Assembly: GCA_047722935.1 (NCBI GenBank)
Contig: JBDNZS010000002.1
Span: forward strand, 60,398-124,397
Reading direction: 5' to 3'
DNA: 64,000 bases
From: Ethanoligenens sp047722935
GTDB lineage: Bacteria > Bacillota > Clostridia > Oscillospirales > Ethanoligenentaceae
Shown: positions 51,737 to 60,184 of the stretch, piece after piece
Layout of the letters: the number at the start of each line of letters is the position of its first letter
Numbering within the stretch: the first letter of the stretch is position 1
The notes under the pieces: generated by a model
The model's database searches: none
Seen by the model: only the letters and a program-made list of their open reading frames with translations
What the model was told of the DNA's origin: nothing
Position numbers and translations under genes: made by a program

Positions 51737-52948
51737 CTACTCCCCAAAGTGAAACGCGTTATGCACCACTTTGACCGCACGTTCGGCTTCATCAAGGTCG
51801 ATCAATACCGAAACCTTGATTTCACTGGTGGAGATCATCTGGATGTTGATGCCCGCTTCATACAGCGCTTCAAACATCGTGGCGGCCACACCGGCATTGG
51901 TTGCCATGCCCGCACCTACGATGGACACTTTCGAAATATTGCTGTCGTGGGTGATGGCGCGCCCACCCAGACCCGGCAGGTTCTCATTTAAAATAGTCAG
52001 CGCCTCGTCCAGACAGCCTTTTCCCACCGTGAAACTCACGTCCTTGGTGCCGTCGCGCCCTATGGACTGCAAAATAATATCGACATTGATCCTTGATTTT
52101 GCGAGCAGGGAAAAGATACGGAACGCCGTGCCCGGTTGGTCGGGCAGCCCAATGATGGAGATGCGGGCCACGTCGTTATCCCGTGCCACACCTCGAATCA
52201 ACATTTTTTCCACGTGTACGACCTCCTTGACTTTGGTCCCTTGATTTTTTTTGAAACTGGAAAGCACTTCGAGGTCGACATTGTACCGTTTGGCCATCTC
52301 CACCGACCGGTTGTGCAGCACCTGCGCACCCAGTGAAGCAAGTTCCAGCATTTCGTCATAACTGATTTCATCCAGTTTGTGCGCGTCTTTCACAATGCGC
52401 GGGTCTGCGGTATAAACCCCGTCCACATCAGTGTAAATCTGGCACAGGTCGGCATTGAGCGCCGCCGCGAACGCCACTGCCGTGGTATCGGAGCCGCCGC
52501 GTCCCAGCGTGGTGATGTCGTCATACCGGTTGAGCCCCTGGAAACCCGCGATAATAACGATCTTGCCTTTGCCCAGTTCCGATTGAATGCGCTCGGTGTC
52601 GATGCGGTTGATACGCGCGTTCCCGTATGTATTATCGGTGCGCATGCCAGCCTGCTGCCCGGTAAGTGAAACAACTGGAAATCCCATTTTTTGAATAGCC
52701 ATTGCCACCAGCGCCATGGAGATTTGCTCACCGGTAGAGAGCAGCACATCCATCTCACGTTTGCTGGCTGCCGGATTGATCTCTTTTGCTTTTTCGATCA
52801 AGTCATCTGTGGTGTCACCCTGCGCCGAAACCACCGCGACCACGCCGTTGCCAGCTTGATGTGTCTCCGTAATAATCCGTGCGACATTAAAGACCCGCTC
52901 GGCATTGGCAACCGACGTACCGCCGAATTTCTGCACAATTAAACTCAT
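51737..52948 (-). CDS. lysC: aspartate kinase
   Basis: A 403-aa aspartokinase, the first step of the lysine, threonine and methionine pathway. The kinase domain has the N-terminal KFGGTSVANAERV, LTGQQAGM, GRGGSDTTAVAFAAALNA and YTDVDGVYTADPRI. Two ACT regulatory domains follow after about 260 (ISIIGLPDQPGTAFRIF and VSIVGAGMATNAGVAATMFE), for feedback control by end-product amino acids. ATG 52948 follows GGAGGG. It lies 210 bp beyond thrB, the longest gap in the cluster, and has a hairpin in that gap, so it might be partly separately expressed. Confidence 0.95.
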   Translation of the reverse strand: MSLIVQKFGGTSVANAERVFNVARIITETHQAGNGVVAVVSAQGDTTDDLIEKAKEINPAASKREMDVLLSTGEQISMALVAMAIQKMGFPVVSLTGQQAGMRTDNTYGNARINRIDTERIQSELGKGKIVIIAGFQGLNRYDDITTLGRGGSDTTAVAFAAALNADLCQIYTDVDGVYTADPRIVKDAHKLDEISYDEMLELASLGAQVLHNRSVEMAKRYNVDLEVLSSFKKNQGTKVKEVVHVEKMLIRGVARDNDVARISIIGLPDQPGTAFRIFSLLAKSRINVDIILQSIGRDGTKDVSFTVGKGCLDEALTILNENLPGLGGRAITHDSNISKVSIVGAGMATNAGVAATMFEALYEAGINIQMISTSEIKVSVLIDLDEAERAVKVVHNAFHFGE

Positions 52949-52974
52949 CTATCAGCCCTCCGAGGACGCCGACC

Positions 52975-53020
52975 GGTAAAGCGCGGCGTGCCCAGCCCAC
53001 AGCACGCGGTTTGCTTTACC
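52975..53020 (-). promoter_or_regulatory. two-part hairpin in the thrB-lysC gap
   Basis: Outer stem GGTAAAGC/GCTTTACC and inner stem GCGTGC/GCACGC on the minus strand, about 30 nt before the lysC ribosome site. There is no T-run. It does not fit the lysine riboswitch; it may be an mRNA-processing or attenuation structure. Confidence 0.35.
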
Positions 53021-53158
53021 CCTCGCCCGCCCTATCGATTTTTCATTTATATATCGTCCGCAAACAATTCGCCCATGAGATTCGGCCCGCACGATTGTGC
53101 ACGCGCCATTGCGTTTAAATTTTACCCAGACTGCGACGATCTTCCGCCTGCTACCAGT

Positions 53159-54061
53159 TTATTCCGCTTGCCCGCACAGTTCCACGGTCGCACCGGTTTC
53201 ATCGCAGTCGAGCATCTCCAATCGGAATTTCTGCGGCAATTCTGCCAATGCTTTTTCCGCACGCGTCTTGAACGAAATATCGGTCACATTTACCATTGCC
53301 ATCAGCGTTGGGCCCGCGCCGCTGATGTAACAGGCATACGCGCCCATTTTATCGCAAAGCGTAAAAATCTCCTCCGCACCCGGAATCAACCGCAGCCGGT
53401 ATGGCTGGTGGAGCTTGTCTTCCACCGCAATCCGCAGGTTGTCCAGCCGGCCTGAAAACAGTGAGGCTGTCATCAACGCCGTGCGTGAGAGGTTAAATAC
53501 CGCATCCTTATGCTTCACCTGCTCTGGCAGCGCCGCACGCGACTCCTCGGTCTTCAGTTCAAAATCGGGAATGAACGCGGCAAATTTCAACCGTCCCGAG
53601 ATGGGCACTTTGACGCTATACACGCGGTTTTCCTGTAAAACAGCCGTCGTCAGTCCGCCCAAAATAGCCGGAGTGGAATTGTCGGGATGTCCCTCCAGAA
53701 CAGCGGCCAGGTTGACGATATCGGGTTTGGAAAGCGGCTCTCCAAGCAGCATATTGGCGCCCAGCAGCCCGGCCACGATACATGCCGAGCTGCTGCCCAG
53801 GCCTCTGGTCATGGGGATATTGTTTTCCTGGGAAATATACAAACCGGGAAGCGGCTTGCCGCAAAGCTCATAGAGAAATCGAGCGGTTTTAAAAATAAGG
53901 TTGTCTTCGCCGTGCGGCACATCTGTCCCGTCCGTGGTAGAAATTTGAATGTCCCCGCACTCCTCCATCCACACACGGTTATACAAACGTAGCGCAAGGC
54001 CCAAGGAATCGAACCCCGGGCCGATGTTCGCGCTCGTGGCTGGAATCTGTATCTTTATCAT
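53159..54061 (-). CDS. thrB: homoserine kinase
   Basis: A 300-aa GHMP-family kinase that phosphorylates homoserine for threonine synthesis. Signatures: N-terminal PATSANIGPGFDSLGLAL, the ATP-binding loop MTRGLGSSSACIVAGLLGAN, EGHPDNSTPAILGG, and the C-terminal ISGAGPTLMAM. Length is standard. ATG 54061 follows AGGAG and lies only 13 nt after hom, so the two are certainly cotranscribed. Confidence 0.96.
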   Translation of the reverse strand: MIKIQIPATSANIGPGFDSLGLALRLYNRVWMEECGDIQISTTDGTDVPHGEDNLIFKTARFLYELCGKPLPGLYISQENNIPMTRGLGSSSACIVAGLLGANMLLGEPLSKPDIVNLAAVLEGHPDNSTPAILGGLTTAVLQENRVYSVKVPISGRLKFAAFIPDFELKTEESRAALPEQVKHKDAVFNLSRTALMTASLFSGRLDNLRIAVEDKLHQPYRLRLIPGAEEIFTLCDKMGAYACYISGAGPTLMAMVNVTDISFKTRAEKALAELPQKFRLEMLDCDETGATVELCGQAE

Positions 54062-54074
54062 TGCGTTTCAGCTC

Positions 54075-55316
54075 CTAATAATCCAGAACCCGTATCGTGG
54101 AAAGGATCGGATAATCCAGCGCCCGCAGCGCTTGCAGCGCGCGTACAATCTCGCCTTCCGGCAACATGGGCGTGATGAATGCCGCCTCGTTTTCCACACC
54201 CGGGCAGACCAATTCGGTCACATTGCCAAGCAGCCCGCGCACGGACCGCAGCGCTTCCGTCCGGCTGCGCGCGGTAACCCGCACGAACATGCTGGCCGGC
54301 ACCTCCAGATAATCGCAGACGTATCCGTCTTTGGCAGGCTCCCAATCGATATATTTCCGGGCTGCAAGATGCTTGACGGCATCAATTACATCGGCAACCA
54401 CCGCGCTGGCGGTCGGCAGTTTCCCTGCCCCGCGGCCATAAAAGACCACGTCGCCGATGGCGTCGCCCCGCACCATGATCCCGTTGAACACATCGTCCAC
54501 AGTGGCGAGCTGACTTTCCCGGGAAATAAATGCCGGGCTGACCATAGCAAACAGCCGGCCGTCGTCCAGCTTCTTGACCCTGCCAATCAGCTTGATGACG
54601 CCGCCCCACGCCTCAGCATAATGCACATCTTCCGCGGAGATATGTGTAATGCCCTCGGTATGCACGTTTTGGGGATACACATGGCGGCCGTAAGCCAGCG
54701 AAGCAAGAATGCACACCTTGCGGCACGCGTCATCTCCCTCCACGTCGGCAGCCGGATTCCGCTCCGCATAACCCAATTTCTGTGCGAGCGCAAGCGCGTC
54801 TTCAAACGCCACGCCTTCACGGAACATCTTGGTGAGAATAAAATTGGTCGTGCCATTGAGGATGCCCGCAATCTCCACAATGCGGTTCGCGGAGAGGCAC
54901 TGGCTGAGCGGCCGCAGAATGGGGATACCGCCGCCCACACTTGCCTCAAACAGGAAGTTGACGTTTGTCTCATGTGCCGCCGCAAGCAGTTCGGCGCCAT
55001 GCACAGCCACCAGTTCCTTGTTGGAAGTGACGACGTTTTTGCCGGCCTTCAGGCTGCGTAAAACAAAATCAAAGGCGGGGTCAAGACCGCCCATCACCTC
55101 TACCACCACCCGCACATCCGGATCGTTCAGAATGATCTCAAAATCTTTCACGAATTTATCGTGATAGGGCAGGTCGGGAAACTCTCTGCGATCTAAGATG
55201 TATTTGATTTCCATCTCTTCGCCGGCTTTTTCAATAATACTGGCGTGGTTTTTATTGAAAACCTCCAGCACACCCGATCCGACTGTTCCATGCCCAAGTA
55301 CAGCAATTGCAATCAT
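54075..55316 (-). CDS. hom: homoserine dehydrogenase
   Basis: A 413-aa NAD(P)H-dependent enzyme reducing aspartate semialdehyde to homoserine. Motifs: the Rossmann start IAVLGHGTVGSGVLEVF, SNKELVAVHGAEL, ASVGGGIPILRPL, the catalytic region GILNGTTNFILTKM, and GDDACRKVCILASLAYG. A C-terminal ACT domain (about 345-413) gives threonine feedback. ATG 55316 lies 7 nt from GGAGG; a 16-residue in-frame extension upstream is not supported. Confidence 0.96.
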   Translation of the reverse strand: MIAIAVLGHGTVGSGVLEVFNKNHASIIEKAGEEMEIKYILDRREFPDLPYHDKFVKDFEIILNDPDVRVVVEVMGGLDPAFDFVLRSLKAGKNVVTSNKELVAVHGAELLAAAHETNVNFLFEASVGGGIPILRPLSQCLSANRIVEIAGILNGTTNFILTKMFREGVAFEDALALAQKLGYAERNPAADVEGDDACRKVCILASLAYGRHVYPQNVHTEGITHISAEDVHYAEAWGGVIKLIGRVKKLDDGRLFAMVSPAFISRESQLATVDDVFNGIMVRGDAIGDVVFYGRGAGKLPTASAVVADVIDAVKHLAARKYIDWEPAKDGYVCDYLEVPASMFVRVTARSRTEALRSVRGLLGNVTELVCPGVENEAAFITPMLPEGEIVRALQALRALDYPILSTIRVLDY

Positions 55317-55402
55317 ATGGTAACCTCCAAAGGGCACAGCCCTCGTTTTATGCGCATATATCACCCGGTCTTACAAACCGGGCGTTTTACGTTCCACGGC
55401 AG

Positions 55403-55846
55403 TCAGGCGCCGGAAACGATTTCTACATTCTCTACGCCATCCACTTCACGGAGCGCCGTAAGCAGTCCCGTAAGTGACAGGCGAATGTTGTCCATCCGCG
55501 CGGTCACAGACACCGGTGCAATGCCATCCACCGGAATGTTTTGGTTGATTGTGAGGATGTTCGCGCCATTTTGGTAAAGTAGCCCCGTCAGCGCGGACAA
55601 TACGCCCGCCTCGTCCCGTAACATCGCACTAATGGTCACGATCCGTCCCGCGGCCTCGTCGTCATATGGGCGCACCCGACCTTTATATTTGTAAAATGCA
55701 CTGCGTGAAATGCCGGCCAGCCGTGCCGCTTCATTGACCGAGTGTGCCTGCCCGGTATTTAAAAGCAGCTTGGCGTCCAGCACTTTCAGGAACACATCAG
55801 GCAGCGATTGGCTGTCCACGATCAGATAGCGCGGGTTTCTTTCCAT
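55403..55846 (-). CDS. ACT-domain protein (UPF0735 / PheB-like)
   Basis: A 147-aa protein with an N-terminal helix-turn-helix-like segment (VNEAARLAGISRSAFYKYKG) and a C-terminal ACT domain (ISAMLRDEAGVLSALTGLLY). Relatives are annotated PheB or UPF0735 and often head amino-acid genes; binding of an aromatic or other amino acid with DNA-binding regulation is plausible but unproved. It is the first gene of the hom-thrB-lysC operon. ATG 55846 is used; GTG codons up to 55858 overlap the putative ribosome site GGTGGTGG. Confidence 0.88.
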   Translation of the reverse strand: MERNPRYLIVDSQSLPDVFLKVLDAKLLLNTGQAHSVNEAARLAGISRSAFYKYKGRVRPYDDEAAGRIVTISAMLRDEAGVLSALTGLLYQNGANILTINQNIPVDGIAPVSVTARMDNIRLSLTGLLTALREVDGVENVEIVSGA

Positions 55847-55887
55847 AGCGTCCACCACCGGAATACTTTTGTATTGTGAGCAAATAC

Positions 55888-55917
55888 ACTATACCATAGA
55901 TGCATCCCCGCCTACAA
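55888..55917 (-). promoter_or_regulatory. sigma-A promoter of the ACT-hom-thrB-lysC operon
   Basis: Minus strand TTGTAG (55912-55917), 18-bp spacer, TATAGT (55888-55893). Confidence 0.55.
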
Positions 55918-55993
55918 TCATCCGGCATCGGCGTTTGCGGAGGATACACGGAGAAACCTCCCATATCCTTTGGTTTTCGCTGGATTTCTCTCG

Positions 55994-56014
55994 TTTGCAC
56001 ACATGTAGTGCAAA
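55994..56014. promoter_or_regulatory. inverted repeat, possible operator
   Basis: TTTGCAC-7-GTGCAAA, perfect 7-bp arms, in the 318-bp divergent region 55847-56164. No strong promoter for the plus-strand gene was found there. Confidence 0.4.
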
Positions 56015-56164
56015 GTAAAATAACTATAAAAAAAGCCGCAAACCGTTGATAATTATTGTACTTCCGTTTATTCTAATACTATGGGGATTTGCGTGGGTCA
56101 AAATGCAAACCCTTTTCAATCGATCAATGCGTGTGCGCACGCAAGACCGGATAAGGAGGTCCAC

Positions 56165-57238
56165 ATGAACGACAGGGACGAACGCAAAAAAAAGTTTTTA
56201 TTAAATGTGTCCACCATTGCGGTAGCAATCGCGTTGGGCGCGGTCATTATCAAGTTCCTGCTAGGCTGGATCTTACCATTTATTTTCGGTTACATCATTG
56301 CGGCAGCCGTGCAGCCCGCCGCGCGGTTTGCCCAACGGCACTGGCGTTTGCCCAAGCGGGTAGCAGGGCTTTTGCTCGCCTTGCTGTTGATCCTGGGCAT
56401 CCTTGCGCTTTGCGCCATAATTCTTACACGCGTTATCATGACCGTTACGCCCATGGTACAGCATCTGCCACAATATATTCAAACGCTTGCCGCGCAGATC
56501 AGCCAAGCGACCGCTGGGCTTGCCGATTCCGCCAAAAGCATATCGCCGGATTTGTCAAATAACATTTCGAACATCACCAGCAATTTGTCGTCGGAACTGA
56601 TGAAAGCAAGCAACTATGCCAATCAGCTGCTTTCAATCACCAAGAACCTGCTCTCGGGCTTGCCGGACGTATTATTCGGCATTGCGGTCGTCATTATTTC
56701 CGCCTGCTTTTTCAGCATGGACTATGAAGTCATCCGCGATTTTCTGCTGCGACAGCTACCTAAAAAATACGGCGAGATGGTCGTAGATGCCAAGACGTTT
56801 TTCTTTAGCTCTGTGGGCAAGATGCTGCGTGCTTACGCACTGCTTATGCTCATCACGTTCCTGGAACTCACATTCGGGCTGATGCTTCTGCGCATCCCCA
56901 ACCCCATTGTCATCGCCGTCATGGTCGCTGTGGTGGATATTCTGCCTGTTCTCGGCACCGGCACCGTTATGGTACCGTGGGTCATCATCACCCTGCTGTT
57001 CGGCAATATCCCACTGGCCGTCGGGCTTGCGGTGCTTTACGCTGTGATTGCCACCGTGCGCACCATATTGGAACCGAAAGTGGTTGGCGACCGGATTGGG
57101 CTGTATCCGCTCATCACGCTGTTTGCCATTTTCTTGGGCCTGAAATTCGCGGGCGTTGCCGGCATGTTTCTTTTTCCGCTGATAGTCCTCGTGATTAAGC
57201 GGCTGAATGATACCGAAAAAATCCACTTGTGGAAATAG
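56165..57238 (+). CDS. ytvI: AI-2E/UPF0118 family membrane protein, YtvI-like (sporulation)
   Basis: A 357-aa polytopic protein of the AI-2E transporter superfamily with about seven helices: two N-terminal (LGWILPFIFGYIIAAAVQPA), a long soluble coiled insert (about 100-190), then the conserved C-terminal part (VDILPVLGTGTVMVPWVII, split from EPKVVGDRIGLYPLITLFAI). The length and the GLPDVLFGIAVVIISACFF, ISMDYE-like region fit the sporulation membrane protein YtvI rather than general AI-2 exporters. The transported substrate is not known. ATG 56165 follows AAGGAGG. It overlaps nothing and converges closely on the HAD gene. Confidence 0.82.
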   Translation: MNDRDERKKKFLLNVSTIAVAIALGAVIIKFLLGWILPFIFGYIIAAAVQPAARFAQRHWRLPKRVAGLLLALLLILGILALCAIILTRVIMTVTPMVQHLPQYIQTLAAQISQATAGLADSAKSISPDLSNNISNITSNLSSELMKASNYANQLLSITKNLLSGLPDVLFGIAVVIISACFFSMDYEVIRDFLLRQLPKKYGEMVVDAKTFFFSSVGKMLRAYALLMLITFLELTFGLMLLRIPNPIVIAVMVAVVDILPVLGTGTVMVPWVIITLLFGNIPLAVGLAVLYAVIATVRTILEPKVVGDRIGLYPLITLFAIFLGLKFAGVAGMFLFPLIVLVIKRLNDTEKIHLWK

Positions 57239-57239
57239 T

Positions 57240-57893
57240 TCACCTGTCAATCCCAGCGGACATCAACTTTTCAGCAGCGAATACAATATCCAGCGGACTT
57301 TCCACTGTGTGATCAGCATCCCGCACCTCTTCCGGGGCAAACCCATACAGGCAGCCGATAAAGGGGATTTGGTTTTCCCGTGCCGCTTCTTTATCGTACT
57401 TGCGGTCGCCGACCATAATGGCTTTTTCCGCACACGTTTTTTCGAGCAATAGGCGTAAGGTCCCCGCTTTGGTCATATGCTCTTCCAACGGGCGAAGTTC
57501 ATCAATCAGCGGCCGCAGCTTAAGCGCGCACAGCACCGCATTGATATACCGCACGGTGGCGTTGGAACATACCGCCGTATGCCAACCCTGATCGCGCAGG
57601 GTTTGCAGCATCCGGTCGCATCCGTCATAATGCCGCCCTTTTTCCGGCAGAAACTCCCTCTCCAACTCTGCCACACGGCGAGTATACGCCATGCGCTCTT
57701 CGTCGGAAAGGGCGGGAGCCAGCAGCGGGAACGTGTCCCACGCCATGCCGCCGAATGTAGAGATAATAAACGCGGCATCCCGCACTGGCACGCCGAACTC
57801 CCTCTGGGCCTGCTGGTGTGCCGCCACCGAGACCAAATCCGTTCGATTAAGGGTGCCGTCCAAGTCAAAAACGATCCAATTTCCGCCACTCAT
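57240..57893 (-). CDS. HAD-superfamily phosphatase
   Basis: A 217-aa haloacid-dehalogenase-type hydrolase of the Gph/PpaX kind. Motif I is FDLDGTLNRTD (nucleophile and acid Asp), motif II TAVCSNAT, motif III Lys in HMTKAGTL, and motif IV IMVGDRKYDKEAA. The helical cap lies between about 20 and 90. The substrate could be phosphoglycolate, a nucleotide or a sugar phosphate; the sequence does not decide. ATG 57893 follows AAAGAGAG; an upstream ATG at 57911 has no ribosome site. It converges on ytvI with 1 bp between the stops. Confidence 0.88.
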   Translation of the reverse strand: MSGGNWIVFDLDGTLNRTDLVSVAAHQQAQREFGVPVRDAAFIISTFGGMAWDTFPLLAPALSDEERMAYTRRVAELEREFLPEKGRHYDGCDRMLQTLRDQGWHTAVCSNATVRYINAVLCALKLRPLIDELRPLEEHMTKAGTLRLLLEKTCAEKAIMVGDRKYDKEAARENQIPFIGCLYGFAPEEVRDADHTVESPLDIVFAAEKLMSAGIDR

Positions 57894-58063
57894 CACGTTT
57901 CTCTCTTTCATACTGTGTTAGTCGGGATGGCATTCATGCCCTGCGCCAACTTGCGCCTTCCGGCATAATGCGCCGCATATCCGTCCTGTTTCTATTATAT
58001 CGTGTTTGGAGGAAAAGAAAAACCTTTTTGTGGCCTCCTGCACAGCGACGAACGGCTTAGCGG

Positions 58064-58093
58064 TTTACGTATGCGGGGCAGATATGGTATACT
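58064..58093 (+). promoter_or_regulatory. sigma-A promoter of the DivIVA-domain gene
   Basis: TTTACG (58064-58069), 18-bp spacer, TATACT (58088-58093); leader about 170 nt. The 374-bp stretch 57894-58267 contains only this as a recognisable signal. Confidence 0.55.
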
Positions 58094-58267
58094 ATATGCG
58101 ATACTTACCGTCTGCGCCTGCTCTGCGGCACATTCCACGCAAAGTCGCTTTTTGCGCGGGAAAACCAGCGCAGGCGGAATGCGTGCCGACACAGGAAGTC
58201 TATCTGCCGGCGAACCCGCTTAACCGAAGCGGCTTAAAACAGAACAATGAGGAAGGATGATCCGAAG

Positions 58268-59179
58268 ATGGAAGGCATGTTTAAAACAGCCGTTAGCGGT
58301 TTTAAAAAAGATGAAGTGCTTGCTTATATCGACAACCGCGAGACCGAGGCTCGCCAGAAACAAGAGGCGCTCACGCAGCGCCTGCGGAAGATGACGGCTG
58401 ATCTCAATGAGGAAAAGACACAGCACGCCGAGGCTGTAGCACAAATTGCGCAGCTGGAAGCCGAACTTGGCCGGGAGCGCGACCGCGCGGACGAGCTTGC
58501 CAAGGCTGCCGGATCGGTGGAAGAAGAAAAACGCGCCATGAAAGCGCAGCTGAACGATGCACATTTTGAGGTTGCCCGTTTACGGCAGGAGCTTAGTGTT
58601 GCAAAAAAAGAGTGCGAACAGGTGAAAGAGGACCGAAAAAGAATCCACCTTCGCGTCGCGGAACTGGAGGGTGCGGTTGGCGAACTCAACGACAAGCTTG
58701 ACCACTCTGCCAAAAACGAAGATTTGATTGGGCGCGTCCTTCTTGAAGCCCAGACCACCGCAGATAAAATCCTGACCGATGCACATGACGAAGCCGCCAA
58801 ACAGATTGCGGACGCGCAGGAAAAAACCGCTGCCGTCTTGAGCCAGTCCCGGGCGGAAATGACCGAGCTTCTGGCGCAGACCGCACAATTTCGCTCTGAA
58901 GTGGTAGAACTGCGAGAGGGAACCCAGCGCGCTTTTTCTCACATTGACACACTGCTTGAAAATGTAGAGCAGGCAGCCGGGCAGATCTATGAAACCTATC
59001 AAGTGCCCTTAGAGGAAACTGTAGAGGACGAACCTCCGGCTGAGGAAGAGACCGATGATATCCCCGCCGAGCAGGCGGCCACCACCGAGCAGAACAGTGC
59101 TGACTCCACGTCCGAGCCGGAGAGCGATACGGAGGCTCAAGCCGCCGGCACATTTGATTTCTCCCGAACAGGAAACTGA
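58268..59179 (+). CDS. DivIVA-domain coiled-coil protein
   Basis: A 303-aa protein. The N-terminus (MFKTAVSGFKKDEVLAYIDN) is the DivIVA/GpsB membrane-curvature-binding motif. About 35-155 and 165-230 are heptad-rich coiled coils (EEKTQHAEAVAQIAQLEAEL, HDEAAKQIADAQEKTAAVL). The last 60 residues are an acidic Glu/Pro/Thr tail. It probably marks the septum or poles and helps organise division, wall growth or sporulation. ATG 58268 was chosen since AGGAAGG precedes it; an in-frame ATG at 58247 has no ribosome site. A hairpin at 59226-59274 follows. Confidence 0.88.
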   Translation: MEGMFKTAVSGFKKDEVLAYIDNRETEARQKQEALTQRLRKMTADLNEEKTQHAEAVAQIAQLEAELGRERDRADELAKAAGSVEEEKRAMKAQLNDAHFEVARLRQELSVAKKECEQVKEDRKRIHLRVAELEGAVGELNDKLDHSAKNEDLIGRVLLEAQTTADKILTDAHDEAAKQIADAQEKTAAVLSQSRAEMTELLAQTAQFRSEVVELREGTQRAFSHIDTLLENVEQAAGQIYETYQVPLEETVEDEPPAEEETDDIPAEQAATTEQNSADSTSEPESDTEAQAAGTFDFSRTGN

Positions 59180-59225
59180 TCATATCTCTGTAGGGCATCC
59201 CCTATCATTTTCGTCACCGCATGAT

Positions 59226-59274
59226 AAAAGCCCAAATGTGTTCCCCTTTTTGGGAGGGACGCATTGGGGCTTTT
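59226..59274. terminator. intrinsic terminator
   Basis: AAAAGCCC...GGGCTTTT outer stem with an inner TCCC/GGGA stem, between convergent divIVA-like and peroxidase genes. Confidence 0.75.
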
Positions 59275-59285
59275 ACAGAAACACA

Positions 59286-59313
59286 GCAGCCGCTCTGTGA
59301 ACAGAGCGGCTGC
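59286..59313. terminator. second hairpin, likely terminator for the peroxidase gene
   Basis: GCAGCCGCTCTGT/ACAGAGCGGCTGC, 13-bp perfect arms. Confidence 0.6.
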
Positions 59314-59360
59314 TTGCGCATTTGATTCATAAAATCAAGCGTTTCTTTGGCGTTCAACGA

Positions 59361-59906
59361 TTACAGCAATTTATCCAGTTCGACTTGCAGATCCGCCGGA
59401 ACAATATATGGCTCAAAGCGTCCTACTACTTCGCCTTCTCTATTGATAAGGAATTTAGTGAAATTCCATTTGATGTCGTTTCCTTGGAGAAGTTCCGGGT
59501 ATTTATCTTTCAGCACGCCTTCGATCACACGCGCGCCTTCTACGTTCAAATCTAAGCCTTGGAACGGTGCCGCATTTTTCAGATAATCATAAATGGGGCT
59601 GGCTTCGGGACCACGCACGTCGATTTTTGCAAACAATGGGAACGTTACGCCATAGTTAAGTTTGCAGAAGGATTTAATCTCATCCCCGTTGCCCGGCTCC
59701 TGCCCCAAAAACTGGTTGCACGGAAACCCCAATATTTCAAGCCCTTTGTCTTTGTTGGCTTTGTACAACGCCTCCAGTCCCTCATATTGCGGCGTGAATC
59801 CGCATTTGCTGGCTGTATTGACAACCAAAAGCACCTTCCCCTTATAATCTGAAAGAGCAACCGTTTTGCCCCCCAGCGTTTTTGCGCTAAAATCATATAT
59901 ACTCAT
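59361..59906 (-). CDS. glutathione peroxidase-family thiol peroxidase
   Basis: A 181-aa Cys-type Gpx that reduces peroxides, in bacteria mostly with thioredoxin. The peroxidatic Cys is in NTASKCGFTPQYEGLE, the Gln in FPCNQFLGQEPG (whose Cys is the usual resolving residue), and the Trp/Asn in IKWNFTKFLI. Length is normal. ATG 59906 follows AAGGAG. Its promoter carries a palindrome next to the -10, which suggests regulation by a redox or other repressor. Confidence 0.94.
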   Translation of the reverse strand: MSIYDFSAKTLGGKTVALSDYKGKVLLVVNTASKCGFTPQYEGLEALYKANKDKGLEILGFPCNQFLGQEPGNGDEIKSFCKLNYGVTFPLFAKIDVRGPEASPIYDYLKNAAPFQGLDLNVEGARVIEGVLKDKYPELLQGNDIKWNFTKFLINREGEVVGRFEPYIVPADLQVELDKLL

Positions 59907-59942
59907 TGTTCTTGCTCCTTTACATTAAGTTTACCTAATTGG

Positions 59943-59980
59943 TGTAATTACAATTTACCACATTTTTTCCTTGCTGTCAA
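59943..59980 (-). promoter_or_regulatory. promoter of the peroxidase gene with adjacent palindrome
   Basis: Minus strand TTGACA (59975-59980), 17-bp spacer, TAAATT (59952-59957), then the 10-bp palindrome TGTAATTACA (59943-59952). It is not a good PerR or Fur box. Confidence 0.65.
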
Positions 59981-60086
59981 CATTCCCTTTTTATAATACG
60001 GAGAATGCACCGTAAAAAGCGGTTGTTTTTCTGCAAGAGTTTGCGCAGTGTTTTGGGTTATTCGGCTTTCTTTTGCCTATCAGACC

Positions 60087-60095
60087 TGCTATAAT
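60087..60095 (+). promoter_or_regulatory. extended -10 promoter of the yfhO-dcd unit
   Basis: TGCTATAAT, an extended -10 with perfect TATAAT (60090-60095). The -35 is poor, as is common with extended -10 promoters. Confidence 0.5.
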
Positions 60096-60184
60096 GGTAA
60101 TGTTGCAGCGCGAAAACCCATTAACAGCCTGTGCATATCGCGACCCACTTTTTTCGTCATACAACATCGCAGAAAAGAGGATTT

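Noticed and set aside
53949..55061. 370-codon plus-strand frame opposite hom and thrB
   Set aside because: Antisense to two well-conserved enzymes; no ribosome site or domain.
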